Source: Aliivibrio fischeri
Lineage (GTDB): Bacteria; Pseudomonadota; Gammaproteobacteria; Enterobacterales; Vibrionaceae
Assembly (NCBI GenBank): GCA_038993745.2
Contig: CP160629.1
Coordinates: 2,418,001-2,482,000 of the forward strand
Reading direction: 5' to 3'
Length of the DNA stretch: 64,000 bases
The position numbers and the translations under genes were made by a program. Under the pieces are notes generated by a model that saw only the letters and a list, made by a program, of their open reading frames with translations, ran no database searches and was not told where the DNA came from. The stretch's first letter is position 1. Each line of letters begins with the position of its first letter. Positions 1 to 9,808 of this stretch are shown here, piece by piece.

Positions 1-1
1 A

Positions 2-712
2 TCACTTGCTGTTGGCTTTGGTGCTGGTGTTGTTGTTTGTTTCTTAGCAACCATCATCGGTGTTTCTGCGGGTTACTTTGGCGGTAAAGTTGATGATGTA
101 TTAACAGCAGCAATGAACATCATGCTTGTTATACCTCAATATCCACTACTATTCGTTCTTGCAGCATTTATTGGTGAGGCAGGGCCAATGACCATTGCCC
201 TCATTATCGGTTGTACCTCCTGGGCTTGGGGCGCACGTGTAATTCGTTCTCAAACCTTAGCACTACGTGAAAAAGAATTCGTTAAGGCAGCAGAAGTTCT
301 TGGTGAATCAGCATGGCGCATCATCTTTGTTGAGATTCTTCCAAACCTTATCTCTATCGTTGGTGCAAGTTTCATCGGCTCAGTGATGTACGCAATCATG
401 ATGGAAGCAACCATCTCGTTCTTAGGTCTTGGTGACCCAAGTACAATCAGTTGGGGCATCATGCTTTACAACGTACAAACATCATCATCAATTCTAATTG
501 GCGCATGGTGGGAACTGATTGCTCCTTGTATGGCTCTGACGCTACTAGCAATTGGTCTAGCAATGCTTAACTTTGCGGTCGATGAAATTGCGAACCCTCA
601 ATTACGTTCTCATAAAGGTATGAAACGTTGGAAGCAAATGGCTGCACAAGATACCGAAGAGCGTAAGCCAGATTTAGGTAAACCAGAATTAAATTGGAAC
701 AGGGAAGATTAA
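2..712 (+). CDS. ABC transporter permease (DppC/OppC type), chitin-oligosaccharide uptake, 5' partial
   Basis: Inner-membrane permease of a peptide/oligosaccharide-type ABC importer. The reading frame is open from the first bases of the window, so the N-terminus and the partner genes (binding protein, first permease) lie upstream. What remains (about 236 residues) is hydrophobic with several membrane segments and carries the typical BPD_transp_1 coupling loop (E-A-A-x3-G pattern, here KAAEVLGESAWRIIFVEILP, just before 'PNL'). The stop is one base before the next ATPase gene, so the genes are co-transcribed. In Vibrio, a transporter of this class next to GH9/GH20/GH94 enzymes imports chitin oligosaccharides; the substrate is inferred from neighbours, not from the permease itself. 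Confidence 0.88.
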   Translation, partial: SLAVGFGAGVVVCFLATIIGVSAGYFGGKVDDVLTAAMNIMLVIPQYPLLFVLAAFIGEAGPMTIALIIGCTSWAWGARVIRSQTLALREKEFVKAAEVLGESAWRIIFVEILPNLISIVGASFIGSVMYAIMMEATISFLGLGDPSTISWGIMLYNVQTSSSILIGAWWELIAPCMALTLLAIGLAMLNFAVDEIANPQLRSHKGMKRWKQMAAQDTEERKPDLGKPELNWNRED

Positions 713-713
713 T

Positions 714-1697
714 ATGACTGACCCACAAATTTCTATCCGCAATCTGTGTGTGGATTACATTACTGACGCAGGTGATGTACGAGCTGTAAACAATGTGAGT
801 TTTGACATTGGTAAAGGTGAAGTCTTTGGTCTAGCAGGCGAATCAGGTTGTGGTAAATCAACCGTAGCATTCTCTTTAATGCGCCTGCATAAGCCGCCAG
901 CATTCATTACCGGTGGTGAAGTGTTCTTCGATGGTAAAGATATTTTAAAGTACAGCGATGCTCAAATGCAGGCATTCCGTTGGAGTGAAATGTCAATGGT
1001 ATTCCAAAGTGCCATGAACGCATTGAACCCAGTACTAACGATGGAAGAACAATTTTGTGACGTAATTATGCGCCACACAACCATGACTCGTGAACAAGCA
1101 ATTTCTCGTGCGCAAGGTTTACTTGAAATTGTTGATATTCACCCTAGTCGTTTGACTGATTACCCACACCAGTTCTCTGGTGGTATGCGTCAACGTTTAG
1201 TTATTGCAATTGCGTTAGCGTTAAACCCGAAAATGATCATTATGGATGAACCAACTACTGCTCTTGATGTAGTTGTTCAACGTGAGATCTTACAAAAAAT
1301 CTATGCGCTTAAAGAAGAATTTGGTTTCTCTATTCTGTTTATTACGCACGATTTATCGTTAATGGTTGAGTTCTCTGATCGTATTGGGATCATGTATTCA
1401 GGAGAATTAATCGAAGTTGCTTCTTCTAAAGAAATCTTAACTTCGCCTTATCACCCATATACAAAAGGCCTTGGTAGCTCATTCCCACCGTTAACAGGAC
1501 CAAAAACGAAATTAACAGGGATCCCAGGAAACCCTCTAAATTTACTAGAGATTCCACAAGGCTGTCGCTTCCAAGCTCGCTGTGATCGTGTACATGAAGC
1601 ATGTCGTTCGATTCCAACACAGCTTCGTCAGATCGAGCCTGGACACTTGTCAAACTGTCACCTTTACGGTGAAACCATTGCACAAGTAAAAGCATAA
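714..1697 (+). CDS. ABC transporter ATP-binding protein (OppD/DppD type)
   Basis: Cytoplasmic ATPase (327 aa) that powers the oligosaccharide importer. Walker A GESGCGKST lies at residues 42-50, the signature FSGGMRQR near 153-161 and Walker B IIMDEP near 175-180, followed by the H-loop in 'FITHD'. The C-terminus has the cysteine-rich oligopeptide-transporter tail (CRFQARC...C) common to OppD/OppF proteins. It starts directly after the permease stop and is followed 22 bases later by a second ATPase, giving the usual two-ATPase arrangement of the Opp family. Substrate assignment to chitin oligosaccharides rests on the operon context. Confidence 0.92.
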   Translation: MTDPQISIRNLCVDYITDAGDVRAVNNVSFDIGKGEVFGLAGESGCGKSTVAFSLMRLHKPPAFITGGEVFFDGKDILKYSDAQMQAFRWSEMSMVFQSAMNALNPVLTMEEQFCDVIMRHTTMTREQAISRAQGLLEIVDIHPSRLTDYPHQFSGGMRQRLVIAIALALNPKMIIMDEPTTALDVVVQREILQKIYALKEEFGFSILFITHDLSLMVEFSDRIGIMYSGELIEVASSKEILTSPYHPYTKGLGSSFPPLTGPKTKLTGIPGNPLNLLEIPQGCRFQARCDRVHEACRSIPTQLRQIEPGHLSNCHLYGETIAQVKA

Positions 1698-1719
1698 AAC
1701 GGATTTTCTGGAGTAAATT

Positions 1720-2715
1720 ATGAGCAAAGAATTTGGCGAATTACTGATTGAAGGTAAGAATCTGGTTAAAGATTTCCCTGTAAGCAGTAACGCACTTAAA
1801 AACCCAATGATGCGTGCGATTAATGACGTATCTTTCAAAATGTACAAAAGCCGTGGTCTTTCTGTTGTAGGTGAATCTGGTTCAGGTAAATCCACCACAG
1901 CAAAAATGATAGCAAAAATGTATGCACCAACAGATGGTGTTATCGAATACAAAGGTCGTGATATTCAAACTATCGTTAAGAAAAGCGATTTAATGACTTA
2001 TCGCGAAGGTGTTCAAATGGTATGGCAAGATCCGTTTGGTTCTTTAAACCCTACTCACAACATCTTCCACCATATTGCTCGTCCTCTTCTTATCCATAAG
2101 AAAGTGACTCCAGGCAATAAAAAGGAATTAGAAGAGCGCGTTTACGATCTTCTAGAACAAGTTGGCTTGATCCCACCTAAAGAAACTGCGGCAAAGTTCC
2201 CGCACCAACTTTCAGGTGGCCAACGTCAACGTGTAAACCTTGCAAGAAACATTGCTGTTGGTGCTGAAGTGGTATTAGCTGACGAACCAACCTCAATGCT
2301 TGATGTGTCGATTCGTGCTGGTGTTCTAAACCTAATGGAAGAGATGAAGTTCGAGAAAAAAATGTCTCTTCTTTATATCACTCACGATATCGCAACTGCA
2401 CGTTACATTGCAGAAGATCTTGCAGTTATGTATGTCGGTCATATGGTTGAATGGGGTGATACGGATGAGATCATCCACGATCCACAACACCCATACACTC
2501 AACTACTTGTATCAGCAGTTCCAGATCCAAGTAAGTCGATCCATACAGAACTAAAAGGCAACAAAGGTGAAATTCCATTATGGACACCTGAATCAGTAGG
2601 CTGTCCTTTTGCTGGCCGTTGTCTTCACGCAAGTGCTAAATGTAAAGAACAAATGCCTGGCGTAACAAAACTGTCAGACAACCATTTTGTTCGTTGTTAC
2701 TTATACGAAAATTAA
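1720..2715 (+). CDS. ABC transporter ATP-binding protein (OppF/DppF type)
   Basis: Second ATPase (331 aa) of the importer. Walker A GESGSGKST lies at residues 51-59, signature LSGGQRQR near 164-171 and Walker B VVLADEP near 184-190; the C-terminal cysteine-containing oligopeptide/dipeptide tail is present (CPFAGRC...C). A good ribosome-binding site (TCTGGAG) precedes the ATG. It forms a heterodimer with the preceding OppD-like subunit in known members of this family. The GH9 gene starts about 50 bases downstream with its own GGAG site, consistent with one transcript. Confidence 0.92.
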   Translation: MSKEFGELLIEGKNLVKDFPVSSNALKNPMMRAINDVSFKMYKSRGLSVVGESGSGKSTTAKMIAKMYAPTDGVIEYKGRDIQTIVKKSDLMTYREGVQMVWQDPFGSLNPTHNIFHHIARPLLIHKKVTPGNKKELEERVYDLLEQVGLIPPKETAAKFPHQLSGGQRQRVNLARNIAVGAEVVLADEPTSMLDVSIRAGVLNLMEEMKFEKKMSLLYITHDIATARYIAEDLAVMYVGHMVEWGDTDEIIHDPQHPYTQLLVSAVPDPSKSIHTELKGNKGEIPLWTPESVGCPFAGRCLHASAKCKEQMPGVTKLSDNHFVRCYLYEN

Positions 2716-2763
2716 TTTCATTTGTAATTCTGAACAGCAGTAATTGGTATTTTGGAGAAATAG

Positions 2764-4482
2764 ATGCAACTGTTAACTAACCATATTGGATATGAAACAA
2801 ACGGACCGAAATCAGCAGTATTATTGGCTACCACTGCCCTTACGCAGCCAATATCAGGTCATATTGTTTGTACTCAAACACAAGAGGTCAAATACCGTTT
2901 TTCTATTTCTTCATCAGACCAAGTCGCTCATTGGCATCAAGGTTATTTTGCTGAGATAACATTTACTGATTTTACTGAAGAAGGTGAATTCATTCTTGTT
3001 ATCGAAGGTGCAATGTCTCACTCTTTTGTTATCAAAACCAACTTATTAATGGCGCACACATTTTCTGATGTTATGCACTATTTTAAATCACAACGATGTG
3101 GTGGGATTTTCGATAAACAAGATAAACAAGCTCCTTTATTAAATAGCAACGAAACCGTCGATGTTCATGGCGGTTGGTATGATGCATCCGGTGATGTGAG
3201 TAAATACCTTAGTCACTTATCTTATGCTAATTACCTTAATCCTCAGCAAATTCCGATGGTTGTTTGGAATATGCTCAAAGGATTAGAACTAACACAAAAC
3301 CTATCGGATTTTGCCGCTTTCTCTCGCACCCGTCTTACGGAAGAGGCGTTATTTGGTGCAGACTTCCTAGTTCGAATGCAAAATCCGGCAGGTTTCTTTT
3401 ATATGACCGTCTTTGATAAGTGGAGTAAAGATATCAATCAACGTGATATTTGTGCTTATGCCACTCAAGAAGGTCATAAATCCGATGATTATCAAGCAGG
3501 ATTCCGTCAAGGTGGGGGCGTATCTATCGCAGCTCTAGCCGCTGCATCTCAATTAACACTTGATGGCGAATTTACTCGCGAAGAATACTTAGCCGCAGCA
3601 ACTAAAGGCTACTGGCACTTAAAAGAAAACAACCTTAGTTATTTAAATAATGGTGAAGAAAACATTATCGATGAATATTGTGCTCTTCTTGCTGTTATTG
3701 AACTGTTTAAAGCAACACAAGAAAATAGCTTCTTAATTGAAGCTCGAATTTGGGCCGATAAACTTTCTGCTCGTCAACAAAGTGATGATAATTTCGCACA
3801 CTTCTGGTCAGCGACTGGTAATGGCGAACGTCCATACTTTCACGCTGCAGAAGCGGGCCTTCCCGTTATTGCTCTCTCTCAATACTTAGAAATAGAAACA
3901 GATAATAGTCGAAAAGCTCATACTCAATTAGTTATCAATCAAGCGGTTGAATTTGAACTGGCTATTTCATCTGAGACATTCAATCCATTTGGCTACCCAA
4001 GACAATACGTTAAAGCCGTTAATGGTCAAAAACGCAGTGCTTTCTTTGTTGCTCACGACAATGAATCCGGCTACTGGTGGCAAGGCGAAAATGCTCGACT
4101 CGGATCTCTAGCGAGTATGAGCTACCTTGTGTTACCACACCTAACCTCTAACGAGTTAAAACAAAGACTAGCCGCATTTGCTCAACATAATCTGAATTGG
4201 GTACTAGGTCTAAATCCTTATGACATGTGTATGTTAGACGGCCATGGCCACAATAACCCTGATTACCTTCCTCATCTTGGTTTCTTTAATGCCAAAGGTG
4301 GTGTTTGTAATGGAATTACTGGTGGTTTTGAAGACGAAGAAGATATTGCATTTAATCCTGCACCACATGGCGATGATATGTTGCAAAACTGGCGTTGGGG
4401 TGAGCAATGGATCCCTCATGGCGCATGGTATCTGTTAGCGATTATGTCTCAATCCGCTTATTACTCAGTTCAAGGAGCATAA
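2764..4482 (+). CDS. glycoside hydrolase family 9 glucosaminidase (endoglucanase-related), cytoplasmic
   Basis: A 572-residue GH9 enzyme: an N-terminal Ig-like (CelD_N) domain over roughly residues 1-95, then the (alpha/alpha)6 catalytic domain with the conserved DVHGGWYDASGD at 133-144 that supplies the paired catalytic aspartates. No signal peptide is visible, so it acts in the cytoplasm on imported oligosaccharides. Family members at this locus in Vibrio have been described as glucosaminidases acting on chitin- or chitosan-derived oligomers rather than as cellulases; the exact substrate here cannot be read from sequence. It sits between the importer and the sugar kinase, with a GGAG site ahead of the ATG. 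Confidence 0.85.
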   Translation: MQLLTNHIGYETNGPKSAVLLATTALTQPISGHIVCTQTQEVKYRFSISSSDQVAHWHQGYFAEITFTDFTEEGEFILVIEGAMSHSFVIKTNLLMAHTFSDVMHYFKSQRCGGIFDKQDKQAPLLNSNETVDVHGGWYDASGDVSKYLSHLSYANYLNPQQIPMVVWNMLKGLELTQNLSDFAAFSRTRLTEEALFGADFLVRMQNPAGFFYMTVFDKWSKDINQRDICAYATQEGHKSDDYQAGFRQGGGVSIAALAAASQLTLDGEFTREEYLAAATKGYWHLKENNLSYLNNGEENIIDEYCALLAVIELFKATQENSFLIEARIWADKLSARQQSDDNFAHFWSATGNGERPYFHAAEAGLPVIALSQYLEIETDNSRKAHTQLVINQAVEFELAISSETFNPFGYPRQYVKAVNGQKRSAFFVAHDNESGYWWQGENARLGSLASMSYLVLPHLTSNELKQRLAAFAQHNLNWVLGLNPYDMCMLDGHGHNNPDYLPHLGFFNAKGGVCNGITGGFEDEEDIAFNPAPHGDDMLQNWRWGEQWIPHGAWYLLAIMSQSAYYSVQGA

Positions 4483-4484
4483 TC

Positions 4485-5360
4485 ATGACGCATTTATATG
4501 TCGGTATTGATGGTGGCGGTACGTCTTGTCGAGCTCGTATTCGCAATGAACAAGGTAAATTATTAGGTGAAGCAAAAAGCGGAAGCGCTAATATCCTACT
4601 TGGTGTTGATGTAGCAATGAATTCAATCATTGACGCCATCACCCAAGCTGCTGCACAACATAATTTAACGGATGCGGATTTCTCTCGCATGCACCTTGGT
4701 TTGGCTCTTGCTGGCGCTGAACAAAAATCAGCTTGGCATAACTTTATGCAACAAGCTCACCCTTTTGCCTCAATGGTTCTTAATACCGATGCCTACGGCG
4801 CTTGTCTAGGTGCTCATAACGGTGAGAATGGCGCGATAATGATCGCAGGCACAGGCTCTTGTGGCATCTATATTAGCAACGGTCAACAACATGTTGTTGG
4901 TGGGCGCGAGTTCCCTATTTCAGATCAAGGCGGCGGCGCTATTATGGGACTTCGTTTAATTCAATATACCCTATTGGCCTCCGATGGTATTAAACCTACC
5001 ACCGCTCTTACCGAACACGTATTAGCGCACTTTGAGAATGATATCGATAGTATCGTTGATTGGTCTAAAACGGCTCGTCCTTGTGATTATGGTCAGTTCT
5101 CACCTGCTATTTTTGAACTTGCATTAAAAGGAGACACGCTTGCTATCGATATGCTGCAACAAACAGCAAGCGATATTGAAATGTTTCTAACCGCACTAAA
5201 CAAAAAAGGAGCAACAAAAATCGCTCTTATGGGAAGTATTGGTGAACGCATTGTTGAATGGCTATCGCCTTCTATTCGTCAATATTTAGTACAGCCGCAA
5301 TTTGATGCCATTGAAGGTGGCATTATGATGGCAAGAAACAAAGAACATAACCTGTTCTAG
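4485..5360 (+). CDS. glucosamine/N-acetylglucosamine kinase (BadF/BadG/BcrA family, GspK type)
   Basis: ATP-dependent sugar kinase of 291 aa in the BadF/BadG/BcrA/BcrD ATPase superfamily. The phosphate-binding motif GIDGGGT lies at residues 7-13 and a second glycine-rich motif (AGTGSCG) follows near residue 123. The start is set at 4485 because AAGGAG lies seven bases upstream; a longer frame opens inside the GH9 gene but has no ribosome-binding site and an unrelated N-terminus. In Vibrio the homologue is the glucosamine-specific kinase that feeds GlcN released by the adjacent glucosaminidase into GlcN-6-P. GlcN versus GlcNAc specificity is an inference. Confidence 0.85.
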   Translation: MTHLYVGIDGGGTSCRARIRNEQGKLLGEAKSGSANILLGVDVAMNSIIDAITQAAAQHNLTDADFSRMHLGLALAGAEQKSAWHNFMQQAHPFASMVLNTDAYGACLGAHNGENGAIMIAGTGSCGIYISNGQQHVVGGREFPISDQGGGAIMGLRLIQYTLLASDGIKPTTALTEHVLAHFENDIDSIVDWSKTARPCDYGQFSPAIFELALKGDTLAIDMLQQTASDIEMFLTALNKKGATKIALMGSIGERIVEWLSPSIRQYLVQPQFDAIEGGIMMARNKEHNLF

Positions 5361-5377
5361 TCTTTTATAAGGAAAAG

Positions 5378-7285
5378 ATGATGGATTATCGTGTAGACCT
5401 TGTTGTCTTATCAGACAAAGAAAAGTTAAACCGTTTTGGCTTAACCTTACATAATTTAAGCGATGTGGATCTTCATCATTGGCAATTACAATTTACTATT
5501 GATCGTTTTATTGCACCTGAAAGTAATTCCCAAGGAACATTAGAACAAGTCGGTAGTTTTTGTAAATTAACTCCAGATGCCAACCAAGTACTAAAAGCAA
5601 ATAATCACTATTATGTTGAATTTAGTATTGGTACCGCCCCTTTTCGCTTTATCACCGATGGTTTAGATGATGCCGCTATTTTTGTTGATGATGGCAAAAA
5701 TACTCATTTTTTAGATGTATCGATCTCACCGATTGTTTTGGCTTCACCATACTCAGAGAGAACGTCTATCCCTAGAGTTGCTCCTTCTGAACTGTCTCTT
5801 ATTCCAAAACCAGAATCAGTACAACGTTTTGATGGCCAATTTAATCTAAAAGATAAAATCTTTCTAGAAACACAAACCCATTTAGCACAAGGTGCCGCAC
5901 AGTGGTTAAGTGATGAATTAGAAAATATTACTTCTTTAAAGTATCCGATTAAATCACAAGGTCAAATCCAATTCATTGCTAATCCAACATTAGATAAAGG
6001 TGCATATCAACTTTCGGTATCTGAAGATATCATCACTCTTACAGCAGGCTCTAATGAGGGATTCGTTCACGCATCTGCGACGCTTTTACAATTAATAAAT
6101 GAAAATACACACTTGATCCCGTGTGCAAAAATCAAAGACCAACCACGCTTTCACTATCGTGGAATGATGCTAGATTGTGCAAGACACTTCCATCCACTAG
6201 AGCGTGTAAAACGTTTAATTAATCAATTAGCTCATTATAAATTTAACACTTTCCATTGGCATTTAACGGATGACGAAGGATGGCGAGTAGAAATAAAAGC
6301 CTTTCCTGAATTAACGCAAATTGGTGCATGGCGTGGGCCAGAAGAAGTGATTAAGCCACAATACACTCATATAGCAGAAAAGCATGGTGGTTATTATTCT
6401 CAAGAAGAGATTAAAGACGTCATTGCTTATGCAGAACAGCGTGGAATAACAGTAATACCTGAAATCGATATTCCAGGCCATTGCCGTGCAGCTATTAAAT
6501 CACTACCTCATTTGTTAATTGATTCTGACGATAATTCGGTTTATCGCAGTATTCAACACTACACAGATAATGTGCTATCACCGGCAATCGAAGGTACCTA
6601 TCAATTTATTGATACTGTGCTCGAAGAAATTGCAGATCTTTTCCCTGCACCATACGTTCATATTGGTGCAGATGAAGTTCCAAAAGGGGTTTGGACTGAT
6701 AGTGAAAAATGTCAAAAATTAATGGAAGAGCAAGGTTATAGCGACCCTGTTGAATTGCAAGGTCACCTACTTCGTCATGCTGAAAACAAATTAAAACAAC
6801 TAGGCAAACAGATGCTTGGTTGGGAAGAAGCTCAGCATGGTAATAAAGTCAGCAAAGATACCGTTATTTACTCTTGGTTAAGTGAAGAAGCAGCATTAAA
6901 TTGTGCCAAACAAGGTTTTGATGTCGTACTCCAACCCGGTCAAACCACCTATTTAGATATGGCACAAGATTATGCTCCTGAAGAACCTGGAGTAGATTGG
7001 GCAAATGTTCTTCCTCTTGAAGAGGCTTATAACTACGAACCTCTTGCTGAATTAGCTGATAACGACCCTATTCGTAAACGCATTCTCGGAATTCAATGTG
7101 CACTTTGGTGTGAAATCATCAATAACCAAGAGCGTATGGATTACATGATTTTCCCACGTCTTTTAGCAATATCTGAAGGAATGTGGACACAAAAACAACA
7201 CAGAAACTGGACAGACTTTTTAGCAAGGTTAAATGGACGATTACCAACCCTAACACGTCAGGGTATTAATTTCCGTCAACCATAA
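5378..7285 (+). CDS. beta-N-acetylhexosaminidase, GH20, cytoplasmic
   Basis: Cleaves non-reducing GlcNAc from chitin oligosaccharides. 635 residues: an N-terminal carbohydrate-binding-like region, a GH20b domain about residues 140-255, and the TIM-barrel catalytic domain from about 258. The catalytic pair is Asp432-Glu433 in the motif HIGADEV (428-434), and the active-site tryptophan region WHLTDDEGWR is at about 294-303. There is no signal peptide, fitting an intracellular enzyme that works on imported oligomers. Two consecutive ATGs occur (5378, 5381) behind AAGGAAAAG; the second is also possible. It is followed 38 bases later by the chitobiose phosphorylase gene. Confidence 0.93.
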   Translation: MMDYRVDLVVLSDKEKLNRFGLTLHNLSDVDLHHWQLQFTIDRFIAPESNSQGTLEQVGSFCKLTPDANQVLKANNHYYVEFSIGTAPFRFITDGLDDAAIFVDDGKNTHFLDVSISPIVLASPYSERTSIPRVAPSELSLIPKPESVQRFDGQFNLKDKIFLETQTHLAQGAAQWLSDELENITSLKYPIKSQGQIQFIANPTLDKGAYQLSVSEDIITLTAGSNEGFVHASATLLQLINENTHLIPCAKIKDQPRFHYRGMMLDCARHFHPLERVKRLINQLAHYKFNTFHWHLTDDEGWRVEIKAFPELTQIGAWRGPEEVIKPQYTHIAEKHGGYYSQEEIKDVIAYAEQRGITVIPEIDIPGHCRAAIKSLPHLLIDSDDNSVYRSIQHYTDNVLSPAIEGTYQFIDTVLEEIADLFPAPYVHIGADEVPKGVWTDSEKCQKLMEEQGYSDPVELQGHLLRHAENKLKQLGKQMLGWEEAQHGNKVSKDTVIYSWLSEEAALNCAKQGFDVVLQPGQTTYLDMAQDYAPEEPGVDWANVLPLEEAYNYEPLAELADNDPIRKRILGIQCALWCEIINNQERMDYMIFPRLLAISEGMWTQKQHRNWTDFLARLNGRLPTLTRQGINFRQP

Positions 7286-7323
7286 GTCACCCATTTATTA
7301 GTATTTTAGTTAAGGATAAAAAA

Positions 7324-9728
7324 ATGAAATACGGTTTTTCGATAACGACAATCGTGAATATGTCATCACACGCCCTGACGTACCAGCACCATGGACTAAC
7401 TACTTAGGTACAGAAAAGTTCTGTACGGTTATTTCTCACAATGCTGGCGGTTACTCTTTCTATAACTCTCCAGAGTACAACCGTGTTACTAAGTTCCGCC
7501 CAAATGGCACATTTGATCGCCCAGGACATTATGTTTATTTACGTGATGATGAAACTGGTGATTACTGGTCAATCTCATGGCAACCAGTAGCAAAAAGCTT
7601 AGACGAAGCAAACTATGAAGTTCGCCACGGTCTTTCTTACTCAAAATTCAAATGTGAGTACAACGGTATTGAAGCAACAAAAACGTTATTCGTACCAAAA
7701 GGTGAAGATGCTGAAGTATGGGATGTCGTGATTAAAAACACGAGCGATAAACCACGCACTATTTCAACGTTCTCATTTGTTGAGTTTTCATTTAGCCATA
7801 TTCAATCTGATAATCAAAACCACCAGATGTCTCTTTACTCTGCGGGTACAGAATACAAAAATGGCGTACTTGAATACGATCTTTACTACAACACCAATGA
7901 CTTTGAAGGCTTCTACTACCTAGCTTCAACGTTTGATCCTGATTCATATGATGGCCAACGCGATACCTTCTTAGGTCTATACCGTGATGAAGCAAATCCG
8001 ATTGCCGTTGAAAAAGGACGTTGTTCAAACTCAGCGCAAACTTGTTATAACCACTGTGGTTCTCTGCATAAACAATTCACAATTCAACCAGGTGAAGAAG
8101 TCCGTTTTGCTTACGTACTAGGTATTGGTAAAGGTAATGGCGAACGTCTACGTGAAAAATATCAAGACGTAGCAAATGTGGATGCGGCATTCCAAGAAAT
8201 TAAAAATCACTGGAATGAGCGCTGCGAAAAATTCCAAGTATCATCACCAAACGAAGGCCTAGATACGATGATCAACACATGGACGCTATACCAAGCTGAA
8301 ACGTGTGTTGTATGGTCTCGCTTTGCTTCTTTCATTGAAGTTGGTGGTCGTACTGGTCTTGGTTATCGTGATACTGCTCAAGATGCGATTTCTGTGCCTC
8401 ACGCTAACCCAGCAATGACTCGCAAACGTATTGTGGATTTACTACGTGGACAAGTAAAAGCAGGTTACGGTCTACACCTATTCGATCCAGATTGGTTTGA
8501 TCCAGAAAAAGCAGATGTTAAACCATCTAAATCACCGACAGTGGTTCCAACACCATCAGACGACGACAAGATCCACGGTATTGAAGATACGTGTTCTGAT
8601 GACCACTTATGGATCGTTCCTACTATTATCAAATACGTAATGGAAACTGGTGAGCATTCTTTCTTTGATGAAGTGATCCCATATGCTGATGGTGGCGATG
8701 CAACAGTCTACGAACACATGAAAGCAGCATTAGATTTTTCTGCTGAATATGTTGGTCAAACAGGTATCTGTAAAGGGTTACGAGCTGACTGGAATGACTG
8801 TCTAAACTTAGGTGGTGGTGAATCATCAATGGTTTCATTCCTACATTTCTGGGCACTTCAAGAGTTCCTAGATTTAGCTAAATTCCGTAATAACGATGCT
8901 GACGTAACGAAATATACAGAAATGGCAGCAAATGTTCGTGAAGCGTGTGAAACACACCTTTGGGATGACGAAGGTGGTTGGTACATTCGTGGCCTAACAA
9001 AAGATGGCGACAAAATTGGTACAGCGCAACAAACCGAAGGTCGAGTGCATCTTGAGTCAAATACATTAGCGGTACTTTCTGGTGCGGTATCTCAAGAACG
9101 CGGTGAGAAAGCGATGGATGCAGTTGATGAAAACCTATTCTCTGAATACGGTCTTCACCTAAATTCACCATCATTTGCAACACCAAATGATGATATCGGT
9201 TTTGTTACTCGTGTTTATCAAGGCGTAAAAGAAAATGGCGCAATCTTCTCTCATCCAAACCCATGGGCTTGGGTAGCAGAAGCGAAACTTGGTCGTGGTG
9301 ACCGTGCGATGAAGTTCTACGATGCACTTAACCCATATAACCAAAATGACATCATTGAAAAACGTATTGCTGAACCATACTCATACGTTCAATTCATTAT
9401 GGGTAAAGATCACCAAGATCATGGTCGTGCAAACCACCCTTGGTTAACTGGAACATCGGGTTGGGCTTACTTTGCAGTAACTAACTTTATCTTGGGTGTT
9501 CGTACTGGTTTTGATGGATTAACAATTGATCCATGTATTCCAACAAACTGGCCTGAATTTACCGTTACTCGCCAATGGCGTGGCGCCACTTACCACATTC
9601 AGGTGAAAAACCCGAACTCTGTAAGTAAAGGGGTTCAAAGCATTACGCTTAATGGTGCAGACGTTGTGGGTTCAGTACCGGTTCAAGCTGAAGGTTCTAT
9701 TAACGAAGTTGTCGTAATTATGGGCTAA
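7324..9728 (+). pseudogene. chbP: N,N'-diacetylchitobiose phosphorylase (GH94), frameshifted near its start
   Basis: Phosphorolyses chitobiose to GlcNAc-1-P plus GlcNAc. The ATG at 7324 follows AAGGATAAAAA, but that frame stops at 7405-7407 after 27 codons. The rest of the enzyme (RPDVPAPW onward) is read in another frame from about 7338, with no ATG before it; GTG at 7728 is the first possible start and would remove 135 residues. One missing base in the T run at 7335-7339 explains this. Restoring it gives 801 aa, the usual ChbP length, and puts the general-acid aspartate (motif ADWND) at residue 492 as in the studied Vibrio enzyme. The remaining 98% is intact, so a sequencing error is likely. 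Confidence 0.88.
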
Positions 9729-9764
9729 GCTCGTTTAATGATGAGCTAAGTGTTATAGACAAAA

Positions 9765-9791
9765 GTAAGGCACCTTATTCTGGTGCCTTAC
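9765..9791 (+). other. intercistronic stem-loop between chbP and the phosphomutase gene
   Basis: A perfect 10-bp stem GTAAGGCACC / GGTGCCTTAC with a 7-base loop fills the 80-base gap between the two genes. No T run follows, so it does not look like an intrinsic terminator. A role in mRNA stability or processing inside the operon is an inference. Confidence 0.6.
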
Positions 9792-9808
9792 TATAAAAGG
9801 AATTTACT

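Noticed and set aside
4407..4484. Longer N-terminus for the sugar kinase
   Set aside because: It overlaps the GH9 gene, lacks a ribosome-binding site and adds residues unlike the family; the start at 4485 has AAGGAG.
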